Assembly (NCBI RefSeq): GCF_036964665.1
Contig: NZ_JBAMDA010000001.1
Location: 930,001-994,000, forward strand
Origin: Nitrobacter sp. NHB1
GTDB lineage: Bacteria > Pseudomonadota > Alphaproteobacteria > Rhizobiales > Xanthobacteraceae
DNA: 64,000 nt
Reading direction: 5' to 3'
Below, in pieces: positions 1-10,226 of the stretch (position 1 is the first letter of the stretch; every line of letters begins with the position of its first letter). The notes under the pieces were generated by a model, which saw only the letters and a program-made list of their open reading frames with translations, searched no databases and was not told the DNA's origin. A program made the position numbers and the translations under genes.

Positions 1-1
1 G

Positions 2-274
2 ACGCTGCGATTGATCGTGGTGCCGCAAGCGATGCGGATCATTCTGCCGCCGCTGACCAATCAGTATCTCAATCTCACCAAGAATTCGTCGCTGGCTGTC
101 GCCATCGGATATCCGGACCTGGTCTCGGTGTTTGCCGGAACCACGCTGAGCCAGACCGGACAGGCCATTGAGATCATCGCAATCACGATGGGCGTTTATC
201 TGCTGATTTCACTGGTGACCAGCGCGATCATGAGCTTCTACGGCTGGCGCGTCGCGCGGAGCATGGGCGCATGA
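2..274 (+). CDS. aapQ: AapQ, general L-amino-acid ABC transporter permease (C-terminal part)
   Basis: Only the last 90 codons are in the window; the 5' part lies upstream. The fragment starts inside the cytoplasmic EAA loop of a HisM/HisQ-type permease (VVPQAMRIILPPLTNQYLNL) and continues through the last two membrane segments (NSSLAVAIGYPDL; IIAITMGVYLLISLVTSAIM). In the family this subunit pairs with AapM to form the membrane channel of a broad-range polar amino-acid importer. The stop overlaps the aapM start in an ATGA, so the two are translationally coupled in one operon with aapM and aapP. The periplasmic binding protein AapJ is expected upstream, outside the window. The assignment as AapQ rather than another HisMQ permease rests on the gene order. 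Confidence 0.85.
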   Translation, partial: TLRLIVVPQAMRIILPPLTNQYLNLTKNSSLAVAIGYPDLVSVFAGTTLSQTGQAIEIIAITMGVYLLISLVTSAIMSFYGWRVARSMGA

Positions 275-1791
275 CCGATCAGCCCGCATTGTCGTTCGTT
301 CGCGCCGATCTTGTTCCGGAGCGGCCCGTGCCGATCAAAACCATCGGCTTTGTGGGCTTTCTGCGGACCCGTCTGTTCAATACCCCGACCAATGCACTGC
401 TGACCATCGTGGGTGCGTTGCTGCTCTGGTTCATCATTGTCCCCACGATCCAGTTTCTTCTCGTGGACGCAGTCTGGGAAGGCAAGGATCGGACATCGTG
501 TCTGGCTGCGGATGCGGGGCATTCCGTCGGGGCATGTTGGCCGTTCGTCCAAGCGAAAATCACGCAGTTTATCTACGGCTTTTATCCCGAACCCGAACGC
601 TGGCGGGTGAATCTGACCTTCCTGCTGGCGGCCGTTTTGCTGCTGCCGCTTCTGATCCCGCGATTGCCTGCCAAAAGTCTCAACGCGGGCCTGTTCTTTG
701 TCGCTTTTCCCGTTGTGGCATTTTTTCTGCTGCATGGCGGAGGCATCGGTGGATTCGGCGTGAGTTGGACCGTCGGCTTTCTGTCGAACTTCGCTGACGG
801 CGTGGGCAATGCCGGGCGGCAACTCGCCGCGTCAGGAGAGGCAGGCGGAATCGGTTCGACCTTGTGGCTTCTGGGAAATGCCGTTGCATGGATCGGCGAT
901 GCGTTGAACTCGCTGGCGTGGCCCCTGATCTGGCTGCGCGATCGGGTCCAAAACTCCGGTCAACCGGTCTGGTCCGATTTTGCGTGTACCGCTGCGATCG
1001 TTTCGCTGCTGCTCTTTCTTCTGAGCGGCGCATTCCGCACGGGCTGGCGCGCGCTGCTCACCAGCCTGACAACGTTCGTCGGTATTGGTCTGGTGATCGC
1101 GGTGATGCACCTCGATCGCGGCGGCCTTCCGGTCGTCGGTACCCGACTCTGGGGCGGTCTGCTGGTGACATTGGTGGTGTCGGTCACCGGCATCGTAGCG
1201 TCGATACCGATCGGAATCACGCTGGCACTGGGACGACGCTCCACCATTCCACTGATCCGGATTTTTTCGATCGCCTTCATCGAGTTCTGGCGCGGCATTC
1301 CCTTAATCACCGTGCTGTTTTTCGCGACCTACATGCTGCCGCTTTTCCTCCCCGGAAACTTCACCGTCGATGGTCTGGTCCGGGTGTTGATCGGCGTCGC
1401 GCTGTTCGCCGGCGCCTATAATGCCGAGGTTATTCGCGGCGGCCTGGCCGCGATCCCGCGCGGACAGGCGGAAGCGTCTCACGCGCTTGGCTTGTCGTAC
1501 TGGAAGACGACGGGACTGATCGTGATGCCGCAGGCGTTGCGGCATGTCATCCCCGGACTGGTCAACAGCTTTATCGCGTTGTTCAAGGATACCTCGCTGG
1601 TCTCGATCGTTGCTCTGTTCGACCTGCTCGGGAGCTTGCGGGCCTCGTTCGCAGACCCAACGTGGGCGACGCCGACCACGCTGTTCACAGGGTTCGCCTT
1701 CACCGGAATTATCTATTTCGTGTTCTGCTTCAGCATGTCCCGCTATTCACTGTTCGTCGAACACCGGCTGAACGCGCACCGGCGAAGCTGA
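271..1791 (+). CDS. aapM: AapM, general L-amino-acid ABC transporter permease, enlarged
   Basis: A 506-residue inner-membrane permease, the second channel subunit of the amino-acid importer. The canonical BPD_transp_1 core begins near residue 291 ([15 protein letters not shown]). The EAA loop that docks on the ATPase is at about residues 401-420 ([20 protein letters not shown]). The N-terminal part has the AapM-type first helix (residues 40-65) and a second hydrophobic block near 115-155. Known AapM proteins are, as I recall, about 380-400 residues. The excess here is a Gly/Ala-rich, partly hydrophobic stretch of roughly residues 155-270 between the first helices and the core. The ATG overlaps the aapQ stop, and aapP follows after 14 bases. 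Confidence 0.88.
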   Translation: MTDQPALSFVRADLVPERPVPIKTIGFVGFLRTRLFNTPTNALLTIVGALLLWFIIVPTIQFLLVDAVWEGKDRTSCLAADAGHSVGACWPFVQAKITQFIYGFYPEPERWRVNLTFLLAAVLLLPLLIPRLPAKSLNAGLFFVAFPVVAFFLLHGGGIGGFGVSWTVGFLSNFADGVGNAGRQLAASGEAGGIGSTLWLLGNAVAWIGDALNSLAWPLIWLRDRVQNSGQPVWSDFACTAAIVSLLLFLLSGAFRTGWRALLTSLTTFVGIGLVIAVMHLDRGGLPVVGTRLWGGLLVTLVVSVTGIVASIPIGITLALGRRSTIPLIRIFSIAFIEFWRGIPLITVLFFATYMLPLFLPGNFTVDGLVRVLIGVALFAGAYNAEVIRGGLAAIPRGQAEASHALGLSYWKTTGLIVMPQALRHVIPGLVNSFIALFKDTSLVSIVALFDLLGSLRASFADPTWATPTTLFTGFAFTGIIYFVFCFSMSRYSLFVEHRLNAHRRS

Positions 1792-1805
1792 GCCTGGGAT
1801 TAGCC

Positions 1806-2549
1806 ATGACAGACACGAATGCCATCGTTTCCATCGCCGGCCTCAACAAATGGTACGGCAGCTTCCACGTGCTGCGGGACATCGATCTCGATGTGGCGCG
1901 CGGCGAGCGTATCGTTATCTGCGGACCTTCAGGATCGGGAAAATCGACGCTGATCCGCTGCATCAACGCGCTCGAGGAATTTCAGGAAGGCCGGATCGTC
2001 GTCGATGGAATCGAACTTGGTCCCAATCTGCGGCGCGTCGAGGAGGTTCGACGCGAGGTCGGAATGGTTTTCCAGAGCTTCAATCTGTTTCCGCACCTGA
2101 CTGTGCTCGAAAACTGCACGCTTGCTCCGATCTGGGTTCGCAATATCCCGAAGAAGGACGCCGAAGCGGCGGCGATGAAGTTTCTCGAACGTGTCAAGAT
2201 TCCTCATCAGGCCAACAAATATCCCGGCCAGATGTCGGGAGGCCAGCAGCAGCGCGTGGCGATTGCGCGCGCGCTCACGATGAATCCGAAGGTCATGCTG
2301 TTCGACGAGCCCACATCGTCGCTCGACCCCGAGATGGTCAAGGAAGTGCTCGACACCATGGTCGATCTCGCCAAGGAAGGCATGACCATGCTTGTGGTCA
2401 CGCACGAAATGGGATTCGCAAGGGAAGTAGCCAACCGCGTCGTGTTCATAGACGAAGGACAGATCATCGAATCCAATACGCCGGCGAACTTTTTCGCCAA
2501 TCCGCAACATCCGCGAACCCAGCTCTTCCTCAGCCAGATCCTGCGTTGA
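1806..2549 (+). CDS. aapP: AapP, amino-acid ABC transporter ATPase
   Basis: A 247-residue cytoplasmic ATPase that powers the Aap importer. Walker A is GPSGSGKST (residues 40-48), the signature is MSGGQQQR (about 145-152), Walker B is VMLFDEP (about 165-171), and the switch histidine lies in VVTHEMG. The length and the polar-amino-acid uptake signature ([12 protein letters not shown] after the Q-loop) fit the GlnQ/AapP family. An open frame extends upstream into aapM, but the ATG at 1806 gives the normal N-terminus, so I chose it. It is the last gene of aap(J)QMP and ends 18 bases before the convergent cysK stop. Confidence 0.93.
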   Translation: MTDTNAIVSIAGLNKWYGSFHVLRDIDLDVARGERIVICGPSGSGKSTLIRCINALEEFQEGRIVVDGIELGPNLRRVEEVRREVGMVFQSFNLFPHLTVLENCTLAPIWVRNIPKKDAEAAAMKFLERVKIPHQANKYPGQMSGGQQQRVAIARALTMNPKVMLFDEPTSSLDPEMVKEVLDTMVDLAKEGMTMLVVTHEMGFAREVANRVVFIDEGQIIESNTPANFFANPQHPRTQLFLSQILR

Positions 2550-2567
2550 GACCGCGGCGACTTGAGA

Positions 2568-3608
2568 CTAAGTTTGCGCGAGGGGGACCTTCACGGTGCT
2601 CCGCCGCTCCAGCCATTGTGGCACGGGAAGGTTTTTGGAACGCATGAAGTCCGGATTGAACAGCTTCGACTGATAGCGGTTGCCGGAGTCGCAGAGGATC
2701 GTCACGACGGTGTGGCCGGGTCCCAACTTGCGTGCAAGACGAATTGCGCCGGCGACGTTGATGCCGGTGGAGCCGCCAAGGCAAAGCCCCTCGTGTTCAA
2801 GCAAATCGTAGATCACCGGCACGGCTTCCTCGTCGGGAATGAGATAGGCCTCGTCGACCTTGGCGTTGGCGATCACCGGGGTTACCCGCCCAAGGCCGAT
2901 TCCCTCGGTGATCGAACCTCCCGGGGTCGCCTTGGCCACGCCGTTTTTGAACAGCTCATACATGGCCGCCCCGCACGGGTCCGCAACGCCGATGACGATG
3001 TCCTTCTTTTTCTCCCGCAGGAAAGCGCCGGTCCCCACCAGCGTGCCGCCGGTCCCGATCGAACAGATGAAACCATCGACCGTGCCGCCGGTCTGCTCCC
3101 AGATCTCGGGCCCCGTTGAAACGTAGTGGGCTTTGGGATTGTCGAGGTTGTTCCATTGATCGGCAAACAGGACGCCGTTGGGTTCGGACTTGCGCAACTC
3201 GTCCGCGAGACGTTTTGCGATGTGCTGATAATTGTTCGGATTGCTGTATGGGAGCGCCGGAACCTCGACCAGCTCGGCTCCGCACAGCCGCAGCATGTCC
3301 TTCTTTTCCTGGCTCTGCGTTTCCGGGATGACGATCATCGTGCGGTAGCCGCGCGCGCTGGCAACGACGGCAAGGCCGATGCCGGTATTGCCGGCCGTGC
3401 CTTCGACCACAAGGCCGCCGGGCTTGAGATCGCCCCGCTTTTCGGCTTCAAGGATCATCTGTTTGCCGGCGCGATCCTTGACCGACTGACCCGGATTCAT
3501 GAACTCGGCCTTACCGAGGATGGTGCATCCCGTCGCTTCCGATGCGTGCTTCAACTTGATAAGCGGTGTGTTGCCGATCGCTTCGACGACGTCGTTGTTG
3601 ATTCTCAT
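2568..3608 (-). CDS. cysK: Cysteine synthase A
   Basis: A 346-residue PLP enzyme of the OASS family that makes L-cysteine from O-acetylserine and sulfide. The PLP lysine is K44 in NPGQSVKDRAG. The phosphate/substrate loop is EGTAGNTGIG (about residues 68-77), and the C-terminal GGSTGINVAGA holds the PLP pyridine contact. It is somewhat longer than the roughly 310 residues of E. coli CysK, with a C-terminal extension ending in VPLAQT. It is transcribed alone, convergent with aapP. A CBS-like or CysM role cannot be excluded, but the spacing of the motifs favours CysK. Confidence 0.92.
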   Translation of the reverse strand: MRINNDVVEAIGNTPLIKLKHASEATGCTILGKAEFMNPGQSVKDRAGKQMILEAEKRGDLKPGGLVVEGTAGNTGIGLAVVASARGYRTMIVIPETQSQEKKDMLRLCGAELVEVPALPYSNPNNYQHIAKRLADELRKSEPNGVLFADQWNNLDNPKAHYVSTGPEIWEQTGGTVDGFICSIGTGGTLVGTGAFLREKKKDIVIGVADPCGAAMYELFKNGVAKATPGGSITEGIGLGRVTPVIANAKVDEAYLIPDEEAVPVIYDLLEHEGLCLGGSTGINVAGAIRLARKLGPGHTVVTILCDSGNRYQSKLFNPDFMRSKNLPVPQWLERRSTVKVPLAQT

Positions 3609-4187
3609 GAGATGCTAAATCTTGTCGGCCCATTGGAGGAATTGAGGGCAACCCTAGTTGAGAGGCGAGGGAGGTACAAGGGCGCGAAGACGGTCGGTCT
3701 CACAACCGGTTTGAGTTGCGTTGCTGCACGCTCTTTTGCGAGGAAGAGGAATTTGTCGCAAGCGCTTCCGGAGCGGTGGGCTCCGCAACGGGCGAAACGA
3801 TCCGCCTGGCCGGGCTTCGAGTCGCGTGAAGCGCACGTCTGGCCCGAGAATCCTCGGCAGCGTGTCGTCCGCGCCACTGCGCCGCATGAAATCTTGGTAA
3901 GATTGCCGGGACCGCTTGCGAACTGATCGTCTGGAAAGCCTGTTAAACAGGGCTTTTTGATAAATCAGGTTACCTACAGAGCAGCGACGTCGATAGAACG
4001 TATCTAATGTTCGCGGCCGTGCAGGACTGTCCGGCGATTGATCGGGCCGCTAGAATAGGGCGGTTCCAAGAGGAAGCAATCCCACCGGTGACCGCGTTGT
4101 TTTTTGTATTTGAAAAGATTGGTACGTGGGTGCTGCGACCTCACGCGAATGCCTGTTATCGCCTCTGCCGCCCCTTGGAGGGCCGGC
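3609..4187. other. Intergenic stretch between cysK and the RND operon
   Basis: These 579 bases lie between divergent genes and must hold the cysK promoter and the promoter of the efflux operon. Short open frames exist on both strands, but none has a recognisable protein or a good ribosome site. A short hairpin with a T-run (CTGTTAAACAGG then CTTTTTG, near 3940-3960) resembles a weak terminator. No regulator gene for the pump is present here. Confidence 0.4.
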
Positions 4188-5672
4188 GTGGGTGATTCTC
4201 CTGCGAATGCCTCGATCGATCCACAAGGGGTTGCGACGTGGATTTATCGTTCCGCCATGCTCCTCGCGATATTGGCGGCGGTGGCAACGTCGGCTGGCTG
4301 CGTTCTGACCAGGGATCTTCCCGATCCGGCGCTGGACATTCCGGCCGGATACAAGGCTGCGCGGCTGACCACGACTGAGGCTCCGCCGACGCTCGACTGG
4401 TGGCGTGGCTTTCGCTCGCCAGAGCTGACGGGCCTGATGGAGGAAGCCCAGACCGTCAATCTGGACATTGCAGCGGCGACGGCGCGGATCGTGCAGGCCG
4501 ATCAGCAAGCCCGGATCGCGGGGGCGGCGCTGTTGCCGAGCCTCAGTGTCGGGGGACAGGAAACCTATTCCCGCACGTCGGGGTCGAGTTCCAGCGGCCT
4601 GACCAACCGCGGTCGGGAGGTTGTGAACTACTCGTCCTCGCTGAGCGCCGCCAGCTACGAGATCGATTTCTGGGGCAAAAACCGCGATGCCGCCCTGGCC
4701 GCTGAGGAAACCGCGACGGCAAACCGCTTTGATCGCGATGTGGTCGCCCTGACGACGCTCACCAGCGTTGCGAATGCCTATTTTCAGGTCCTCGCGGCGC
4801 AGGATCGTATTCGCACCGCCGAGCGCAACATCGCCAGCGCCGCGCGCATCCTCGACGCGATCAAGCAGCGGCTGAGTGCCGGCACCGGGACCGATCTCGA
4901 CGTGGCGCAACAGGAAAGCGTGCTGGCCAATCAGCGCGCCGCCGTTCCGCCGCTTCGTCAGATCCTGCTGCAGAACATCAACGCACTCGCGACGCTGGTG
5001 GCGCGGCCGCCGGAAAGCGTGAAGGTCAAGGGCGGCTCGCTCAACCGGATCGCCGCACCGCGGGTGACGCCAGGCCTGCCGTCGGAATTATTGACGCAGC
5101 GTCCGGACATCCGCCGTCAGGAAGCGCAACTCGCATCAGCCACCGCCAACGTAGGCAGCGCGCGCGCGCAGTTTTTCCCGAGCATTCAGTTGACCGGGCA
5201 GGGTGGTTATCAAAGTTCGGCCCTGGTCGCGTTGTTTCAGCCTAACGCCGCATTTTTCAGCCTCGCCGGCGGACTGACGCAGCCGATCTTCGACGGCGGC
5301 AGGATTCTCGGCAACTTCGAGTACACAAGGGCGAAACAGGACGAACTGCTTCAGATGTACCGCAAGACGGTGGTTTCGGCGTTTGCCGACGTCGACAACG
5401 CGCTGATCGCGATCCGTCAGACCACGGAGAGGCTGCGCCTTCAGCGGGATGTCCTGACTGCCTCGCGCAGGGCATTCGAACTCGGCGAGCAGCAGCTTCG
5501 GGCTGGCACCGCCGATATCGTAACCGTGTTGAATACGCAACTGACGCTGTTTCAGGCGGAGGATTCGCTGTCGCAGGCGCAGCTTGCGCGGCTACTGGCA
5601 GTCGTGAGCCTTTATCAGGCTCTCGGTGGCGGCTGGGAACCAAGGATTGAGAGGCCGGGCAATGCTCTTTAA
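4188..5672 (+). CDS. RND efflux outer-membrane lipoprotein, NodT family
   Basis: The outer-membrane TolC-like channel of the tripartite pump that follows. It is a lipoprotein: a hydrophobic segment MLLAILAAVATSAGC supplies the lipobox, with the acylated Cys as the last residue. Two OEP repeats follow, including the typical GQEXYSRTSGSS-like strands, the motif ELLTQRPDIRRQEAQL, and IFDGGRILGNFEYTRAKQDE in the second repeat. I chose the GTG at 4188 because GGAGGG lies five bases upstream. An ATG at 4257 would give a very short uncharged signal, and a TTG at 4104 has no ribosome site. The stop lies inside the adaptor gene, so the operon is coupled. Confidence 0.85.
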   Translation: MGDSPANASIDPQGVATWIYRSAMLLAILAAVATSAGCVLTRDLPDPALDIPAGYKAARLTTTEAPPTLDWWRGFRSPELTGLMEEAQTVNLDIAAATARIVQADQQARIAGAALLPSLSVGGQETYSRTSGSSSSGLTNRGREVVNYSSSLSAASYEIDFWGKNRDAALAAEETATANRFDRDVVALTTLTSVANAYFQVLAAQDRIRTAERNIASAARILDAIKQRLSAGTGTDLDVAQQESVLANQRAAVPPLRQILLQNINALATLVARPPESVKVKGGSLNRIAAPRVTPGLPSELLTQRPDIRRQEAQLASATANVGSARAQFFPSIQLTGQGGYQSSALVALFQPNAAFFSLAGGLTQPIFDGGRILGNFEYTRAKQDELLQMYRKTVVSAFADVDNALIAIRQTTERLRLQRDVLTASRRAFELGEQQLRAGTADIVTVLNTQLTLFQAEDSLSQAQLARLLAVVSLYQALGGGWEPRIERPGNAL

Positions 5673-7035
5673 ACCGGGTCTGGACGAAACCGCAAAAGCA
5701 GTCGGCGACGGGATACCTGACAAGATGACGGGTCGAGGCCGGCGGCGGCCTGCCGTGCGGATCGCGATCACGCTTCTGATCGTCGGAGGATTGGCCTATC
5801 TCGGCTGGACCATGTTCGCGCAAAAGAAGCGCGACGCAAGGGCGCGTCCCGATCTCGCAGTTCCGGTGCTTGCCGCAACGCCGCGCATCGAGGACGTGCC
5901 GGTCTACCTCGACGGCGTCGGAGCCGTCCGGGCTCTGAACACGGTCGTCGTGCGCTCGCAGGTCGACGGCAAGCTGATCGCCGTCAATTTCACCGAAGGG
6001 CAGGACGTCGCGAAAGGCGACGTGCTGGGCGAGATCGATCCCGTGATCTACCAGGCGCAGTTCGATCAGGCGGTCGCGAAGAAGGCTCAGGATGAGGCGC
6101 AACTAGCCAATATGCGCCTCGATCTAAAGCGCTACCAGCAACTGGCCGCCTCCAAAGCCGGATCGAAGCAGCAGGCCGATACGCAGAGTGCGGTCGTTGC
6201 GCAGCAGGAGGCGCTCGTCAGGGCCGATCAGGCCGCGATCGACAACGCCCAGGCGATGCTCGGCTATACCAAGATTATCGCGCCGATTTCGGGCCGCGTG
6301 GGCTTGCGCCAGGTCGATCGGGGCAACATCATCCACGCGTCCGATGCGACCGGACTCGTCGTCATTACGCAGCTCCAGCCCATTGCTGTGCAATTCAGCC
6401 TTCCGCAGCAGCAGATTGTGCGTGTGAATGCAGCAGCGGCGAAGGGCGCCCTCGCAGTCGATGTATTCGGAAACGACGGAACGACAATTGCCGATACCGG
6501 CAAGCTGATCGGCATCGACAATCAGGTCGATCCGACGACCGGCACGTTGAAGCTGAAGGCCGAATTTCCGAACGGACACTTCCAGCTCTGGCCCGGCCAG
6601 TTCGTCAATGTGCGTCTCAAGGTGGAAACGCTGTCGCAGGCGACGGTCATACCGACGTCCGCGGTACAGCGTGGTCCGCTCGGAACCTTCAGCTATGTGA
6701 TCGGAAGCGACGATATCGCGACAGCGAAGCCGGTAACGGTGACGCAGCAGGACGAAAACGACGCGGTGATCGCCAAGGGCATTGCTCCCACGGATCGGGT
6801 GGTGACCACGGGCTTTGCCAATCTGTCCGACGGCGCAAAGGTGACCGTCAGCCAGAACGACCGGCCGCCGACGGCCGATCTCGCGCCACAGAAGCGGCCG
6901 GGCAAACGCGGCGCTCGTCAAGGCAGAGGCAACGGCGAGCACCGCGGCAAGCGGGGCGAGGGAAGTCAAAAGCAGTCGGGCAATGGGGCGCAGGAAAACG
7001 GGCAGTCTAGCGGCAACGCAAAGGCTCGACCGTGA
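5662..7035 (+). CDS. mdtA: RND efflux periplasmic adaptor (membrane fusion protein), MdtA-like
   Basis: About 457 residues. A short cytoplasmic N-terminus and one membrane anchor (VRIAITLLIVGGLAYLGWTMF) are followed by the split lipoyl domain (VVVRSQVDGKLIAVNFTEGQDV), a coiled-coil hairpin (residues ~110-190) and the beta-barrel (PISGRVGLRQVDRGNIIHASD). It links the outer-membrane channel to the two pumps. The C-terminus ends in a Gly/Lys/Gln-rich low-complexity tail (QKRPGKRGARQGRGNGEH and on), which is not part of the fold. The ATG at 5662 overlaps the end of the lipoprotein gene. The MdtA name rests on family resemblance and on the two following pump genes. Confidence 0.85.
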   Translation: MLFKPGLDETAKAVGDGIPDKMTGRGRRRPAVRIAITLLIVGGLAYLGWTMFAQKKRDARARPDLAVPVLAATPRIEDVPVYLDGVGAVRALNTVVVRSQVDGKLIAVNFTEGQDVAKGDVLGEIDPVIYQAQFDQAVAKKAQDEAQLANMRLDLKRYQQLAASKAGSKQQADTQSAVVAQQEALVRADQAAIDNAQAMLGYTKIIAPISGRVGLRQVDRGNIIHASDATGLVVITQLQPIAVQFSLPQQQIVRVNAAAAKGALAVDVFGNDGTTIADTGKLIGIDNQVDPTTGTLKLKAEFPNGHFQLWPGQFVNVRLKVETLSQATVIPTSAVQRGPLGTFSYVIGSDDIATAKPVTVTQQDENDAVIAKGIAPTDRVVTTGFANLSDGAKVTVSQNDRPPTADLAPQKRPGKRGARQGRGNGEHRGKRGEGSQKQSGNGAQENGQSSGNAKARP

Positions 7036-7100
7036 TCCCGGAGGCAGGGTGCTGAGCATCGAACCCGCGGCAGCGAGCTGCCAGACATGAGCTGACAGAC

Positions 7101-10100
7101 ATGGGCGTCTCCGAACCGTTTATTCGTCGTCCGATCGCAACCTCCTTGCTCGGGATCGCGCTGATGATCGGAGGCGCGCTCGGCTATTGGGCGTTGCCGA
7201 TCTCGGCGTTGCCGCAAGTCGATTTCCCGACGGTGCAGGTGAGGACGCAGTTGCCGGGCGCGAGTCCCGATGTTGTTGCGTCACTGCTGACCGCACCGCT
7301 GGAACGCCAGCTCGGACAGATCCCCTCACTGTCGTCGATGACATCGACAAGCTCGTTTGGCGTCAGTCAGATATCCCTGCAATTCAACCTGGACCGCGAT
7401 ATCGACGGCGCTACGCAGGATGTGCAGGCGGCGATTAACGCCGCCGCCGGGATACTGCCGAAAAACCTGCCGTATCCGCCGACTTACGCCAAGGTAAATC
7501 CTGCCGATGCGCCGGTGATGACGCTCGCGCTGACGTCGGACACGGTCTCGCTGCGAGCCATGAGCGATATTGCGGACACCATCCTGACCCAGCGTCTCAG
7601 CCAGATTTCGGGCGTGGGGCGCGTTTCCGTGCTCGGAGGTCTGAAGCCGGCGGTGCGTGTCCAGGCCGACCTCGCACGGCTGGCCGCCTACGGCATTTCA
7701 ATGGAAGATTTGCGGGCCGGGATTGCCGGCGCCAATGTTTCAGGCCCAAAGGGGTCGCTGGACGGCGCGCAGCAAGCCTACACCATCGCCGCCAACGACC
7801 AGATCGCGGTGGCGGACGCATACAAGCCCATCATTATCGCCTATCGCAACGGCTCTCCGGTGACGATTGGCGATGTCGCCCAGATCGTCGACGGGCTGGA
7901 AAACGACCGCACCGGCGGCTGGTATAACGGAACGCCGGCCGTCATCATCGATATCCAACGCCAGCCAGGCGCCAATGTGATCGATGTCGTCCGCCAGATC
8001 AGGGAGGAGATTCCGAAGGTCCAGCGCGCGATTCCCGCCGGTGTCAAACTGACGGTCGTCAGCGACCGGACCGTGACGATTCGTGCCTCCGTCCACGACG
8101 TGCAATTCACGCTCATCCTCAGTGTCGTGCTGGTCACGCTCGTGGTGCTGCTTTTCCTGCGCTCGCTGCGGGCGACGTTGATCGCGGGCGTGGCGCTGCC
8201 GCTGTCGCTGATTACCAGTTTCGGCATCATGTATTTTGCCGGATTCAGCCTCGATAACCTGTCGTTGATGGCGCTGACGATCGGCACCGGATTCGTGGTC
8301 GACGACGCCATCGTGATGATCGAAAACATCGTCCGTCACATCGAGAACGGCGAAAGCGTCATGCAAGCCTCGCTCCGTGGCGCGAGCGAGATCGGCTTTA
8401 CCGTGATTTCGCTGACGGTCTCGCTGATCGCGGTGTTCATTCCGCTGCTGTTCATGTCCGGGCTGGTCGGTAGGATGTTCCGCGAATTTGCCCTGACCCT
8501 CACCATCGCGGTCGTCACATCCGCTATCGTGTCGCTGACTTTGACGCCGATGATGTGCTCGCGGCTGCTGAAGCACTCCGGGGGAGAGCGAGCGGTTCCG
8601 GGATTGGCGGCGGTCAGCCGCAGTATCGATCGGATGGTCGAGTTCTATCATCGGACGTTGTTATGGGTGCTTCGGCATCAGCGCGCGACACTGGTTGTGG
8701 TGTTTGCGACAGTCGCCGCAACGATGGCCCTTTATGTCGTCGCGCCCAAGGGCTTTCTGCCCTTGCAGGACACGGCATCGATCATCGCGGTGACTGAAGC
8801 AGGGCCCGATGTATCCTTTGCCGAAATGCGAAGGCATCAAGCCGAGGTGGCCAACGTCATCAAAGAGGACCCCGACGTCACGGGTGTCGTATCGGTCATT
8901 GGTGCCGGCTCCGTGAATCCCACCACGAATGTCGGACGTCTGGTGATGACGTTGAAGCCGCGGAGCGACCGCCGTGACGATGTGGCTGTCGTCATCGGGC
9001 GTTTGAAGGCGCGCGTTGCCCCGATCCCCGGCATGACGGTTTATTTTCAGCCGGTGCAGGATGTCCAGATCAGTACGCAGTCAAGCCGTTCGCTATATCA
9101 GTACACTCTGACGGGGACGGATGCCACTCAGGTTTCGGAGTGGGCCGGTAAACTGGTTGCCGAACTGCGTCGCGATCCGCTGTTTCAGGATGTGTCATCC
9201 GAGGCTCAGGAAAACGGACTGCGTGCCGCGCTGCACATCGACCGCGCGCGTGCGGGCCAGCTCGGCGTCAGCCTTCAGGGTGTCAACGACACGTTGAACG
9301 ATGCCTTCGCGCAACGGCAGATATCGACCGTTTACGGGCAGGCCAACCAGTATCGTGTCGTGCTGGAGGCCTTGCCGCGGTATCAGCGCGACCCCTCGAT
9401 CCTCTCCAAGCTTTATCTGCCGGGTCTTGCCGGCGCACAGGTGCCGCTGTCCGCGGTCGCGACGCTGACCCGAACGACTGCACCGCTGGCGATCTCGCAT
9501 CACGCGCAATTCCCGGCGGCGTCGCTCAGTTTCAACCTTGCTCCGGGAGAATCGCTCGGCGATGCAGTGGAGCGGGTCAAGACCATCGAGACCCGCATCG
9601 GCATGCCCACCAGTATCGTCGGCTTGTTCTCGGGCGATGCGGCGGAGTTCTCCAAATCACTTGCCGGACAACCCTGGCTGATCCTGGCCGCGCTGGTCAC
9701 GATCTACATCGTGCTGGGCGTATTGTACGAGAGCTACATTCATCCGATCACGATTCTCTCGACGCTGCCTTCGGCGGGTGTCGGCGCCATTCTCGCGTTG
9801 ATGCTGTTCGGACAGGATCTGTCCGTCATCGGTCTGATCGGCATCATTCTTCTGATGGGCATCGTGAAAAAGAACGCGATCATGATGATCGATTTCGCGC
9901 TCGAGGCTGAGCGCCATCAAGGCCTATCGCCGACCGAGGCGATCACGCAGGCCTGTCTGCTCCGGTTCAGGCCAATCATGATGACCACGCTGGCGGCGCT
10001 GTTCGGCGCGCTGCCGCTGGCGATCGAAAGCGGCACCGGCGCGGAACTGCGATTTCCCCTTGGCATCTCGATCATCGGCGGCCTGCTGCTCAGCCAGTTG

Positions 10101-10226
10101 CTCACGCTTTACACCACGCCCGTGATCTATCTGGCGCTGGATCGGCTGAACAAGCGTATCGAGAAGGCCGTCCCGACGGTTGGGCCGGAGCCGCCGATCG
10201 CGGGTACGACCGAAGGAATGCAGTAG
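7101..10226 (+). CDS. mdtB: RND efflux pump inner-membrane subunit, MdtB-like
   Basis: A 1041-residue HAE1-type proton/drug antiporter with twelve membrane segments. The first helix follows PFIRRPIATSLLGIALMIGG, and the two large periplasmic loops contain the porter domains. The proton-relay pair is in TM4 at about residues 400-401 (GFVVDDAIVMIEN), with the partner lysine region in TM10 (GIVKKNAIMMIDFALEAE). It forms the first of two pumps encoded by one adaptor operon, as in E. coli MdtABC, where MdtB and MdtC assemble as a heterotrimer. Its TAG stop overlaps the GTG of mdtC. Substrate cannot be read from sequence. Confidence 0.9.
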   Translation: MGVSEPFIRRPIATSLLGIALMIGGALGYWALPISALPQVDFPTVQVRTQLPGASPDVVASLLTAPLERQLGQIPSLSSMTSTSSFGVSQISLQFNLDRDIDGATQDVQAAINAAAGILPKNLPYPPTYAKVNPADAPVMTLALTSDTVSLRAMSDIADTILTQRLSQISGVGRVSVLGGLKPAVRVQADLARLAAYGISMEDLRAGIAGANVSGPKGSLDGAQQAYTIAANDQIAVADAYKPIIIAYRNGSPVTIGDVAQIVDGLENDRTGGWYNGTPAVIIDIQRQPGANVIDVVRQIREEIPKVQRAIPAGVKLTVVSDRTVTIRASVHDVQFTLILSVVLVTLVVLLFLRSLRATLIAGVALPLSLITSFGIMYFAGFSLDNLSLMALTIGTGFVVDDAIVMIENIVRHIENGESVMQASLRGASEIGFTVISLTVSLIAVFIPLLFMSGLVGRMFREFALTLTIAVVTSAIVSLTLTPMMCSRLLKHSGGERAVPGLAAVSRSIDRMVEFYHRTLLWVLRHQRATLVVVFATVAATMALYVVAPKGFLPLQDTASIIAVTEAGPDVSFAEMRRHQAEVANVIKEDPDVTGVVSVIGAGSVNPTTNVGRLVMTLKPRSDRRDDVAVVIGRLKARVAPIPGMTVYFQPVQDVQISTQSSRSLYQYTLTGTDATQVSEWAGKLVAELRRDPLFQDVSSEAQENGLRAALHIDRARAGQLGVSLQGVNDTLNDAFAQRQISTVYGQANQYRVVLEALPRYQRDPSILSKLYLPGLAGAQVPLSAVATLTRTTAPLAISHHAQFPAASLSFNLAPGESLGDAVERVKTIETRIGMPTSIVGLFSGDAAEFSKSLAGQPWLILAALVTIYIVLGVLYESYIHPITILSTLPSAGVGAILALMLFGQDLSVIGLIGIILLMGIVKKNAIMMIDFALEAERHQGLSPTEAITQACLLRFRPIMMTTLAALFGALPLAIESGTGAELRFPLGISIIGGLLLSQLLTLYTTPVIYLALDRLNKRIEKAVPTVGPEPPIAGTTEGMQ

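Noticed and set aside
3605-3887. Minus-strand frames of 77-90 codons upstream of cysK
   Set aside because: Arg/Ser-rich composition typical of shadow frames, overlapping each other and without a ribosome site.
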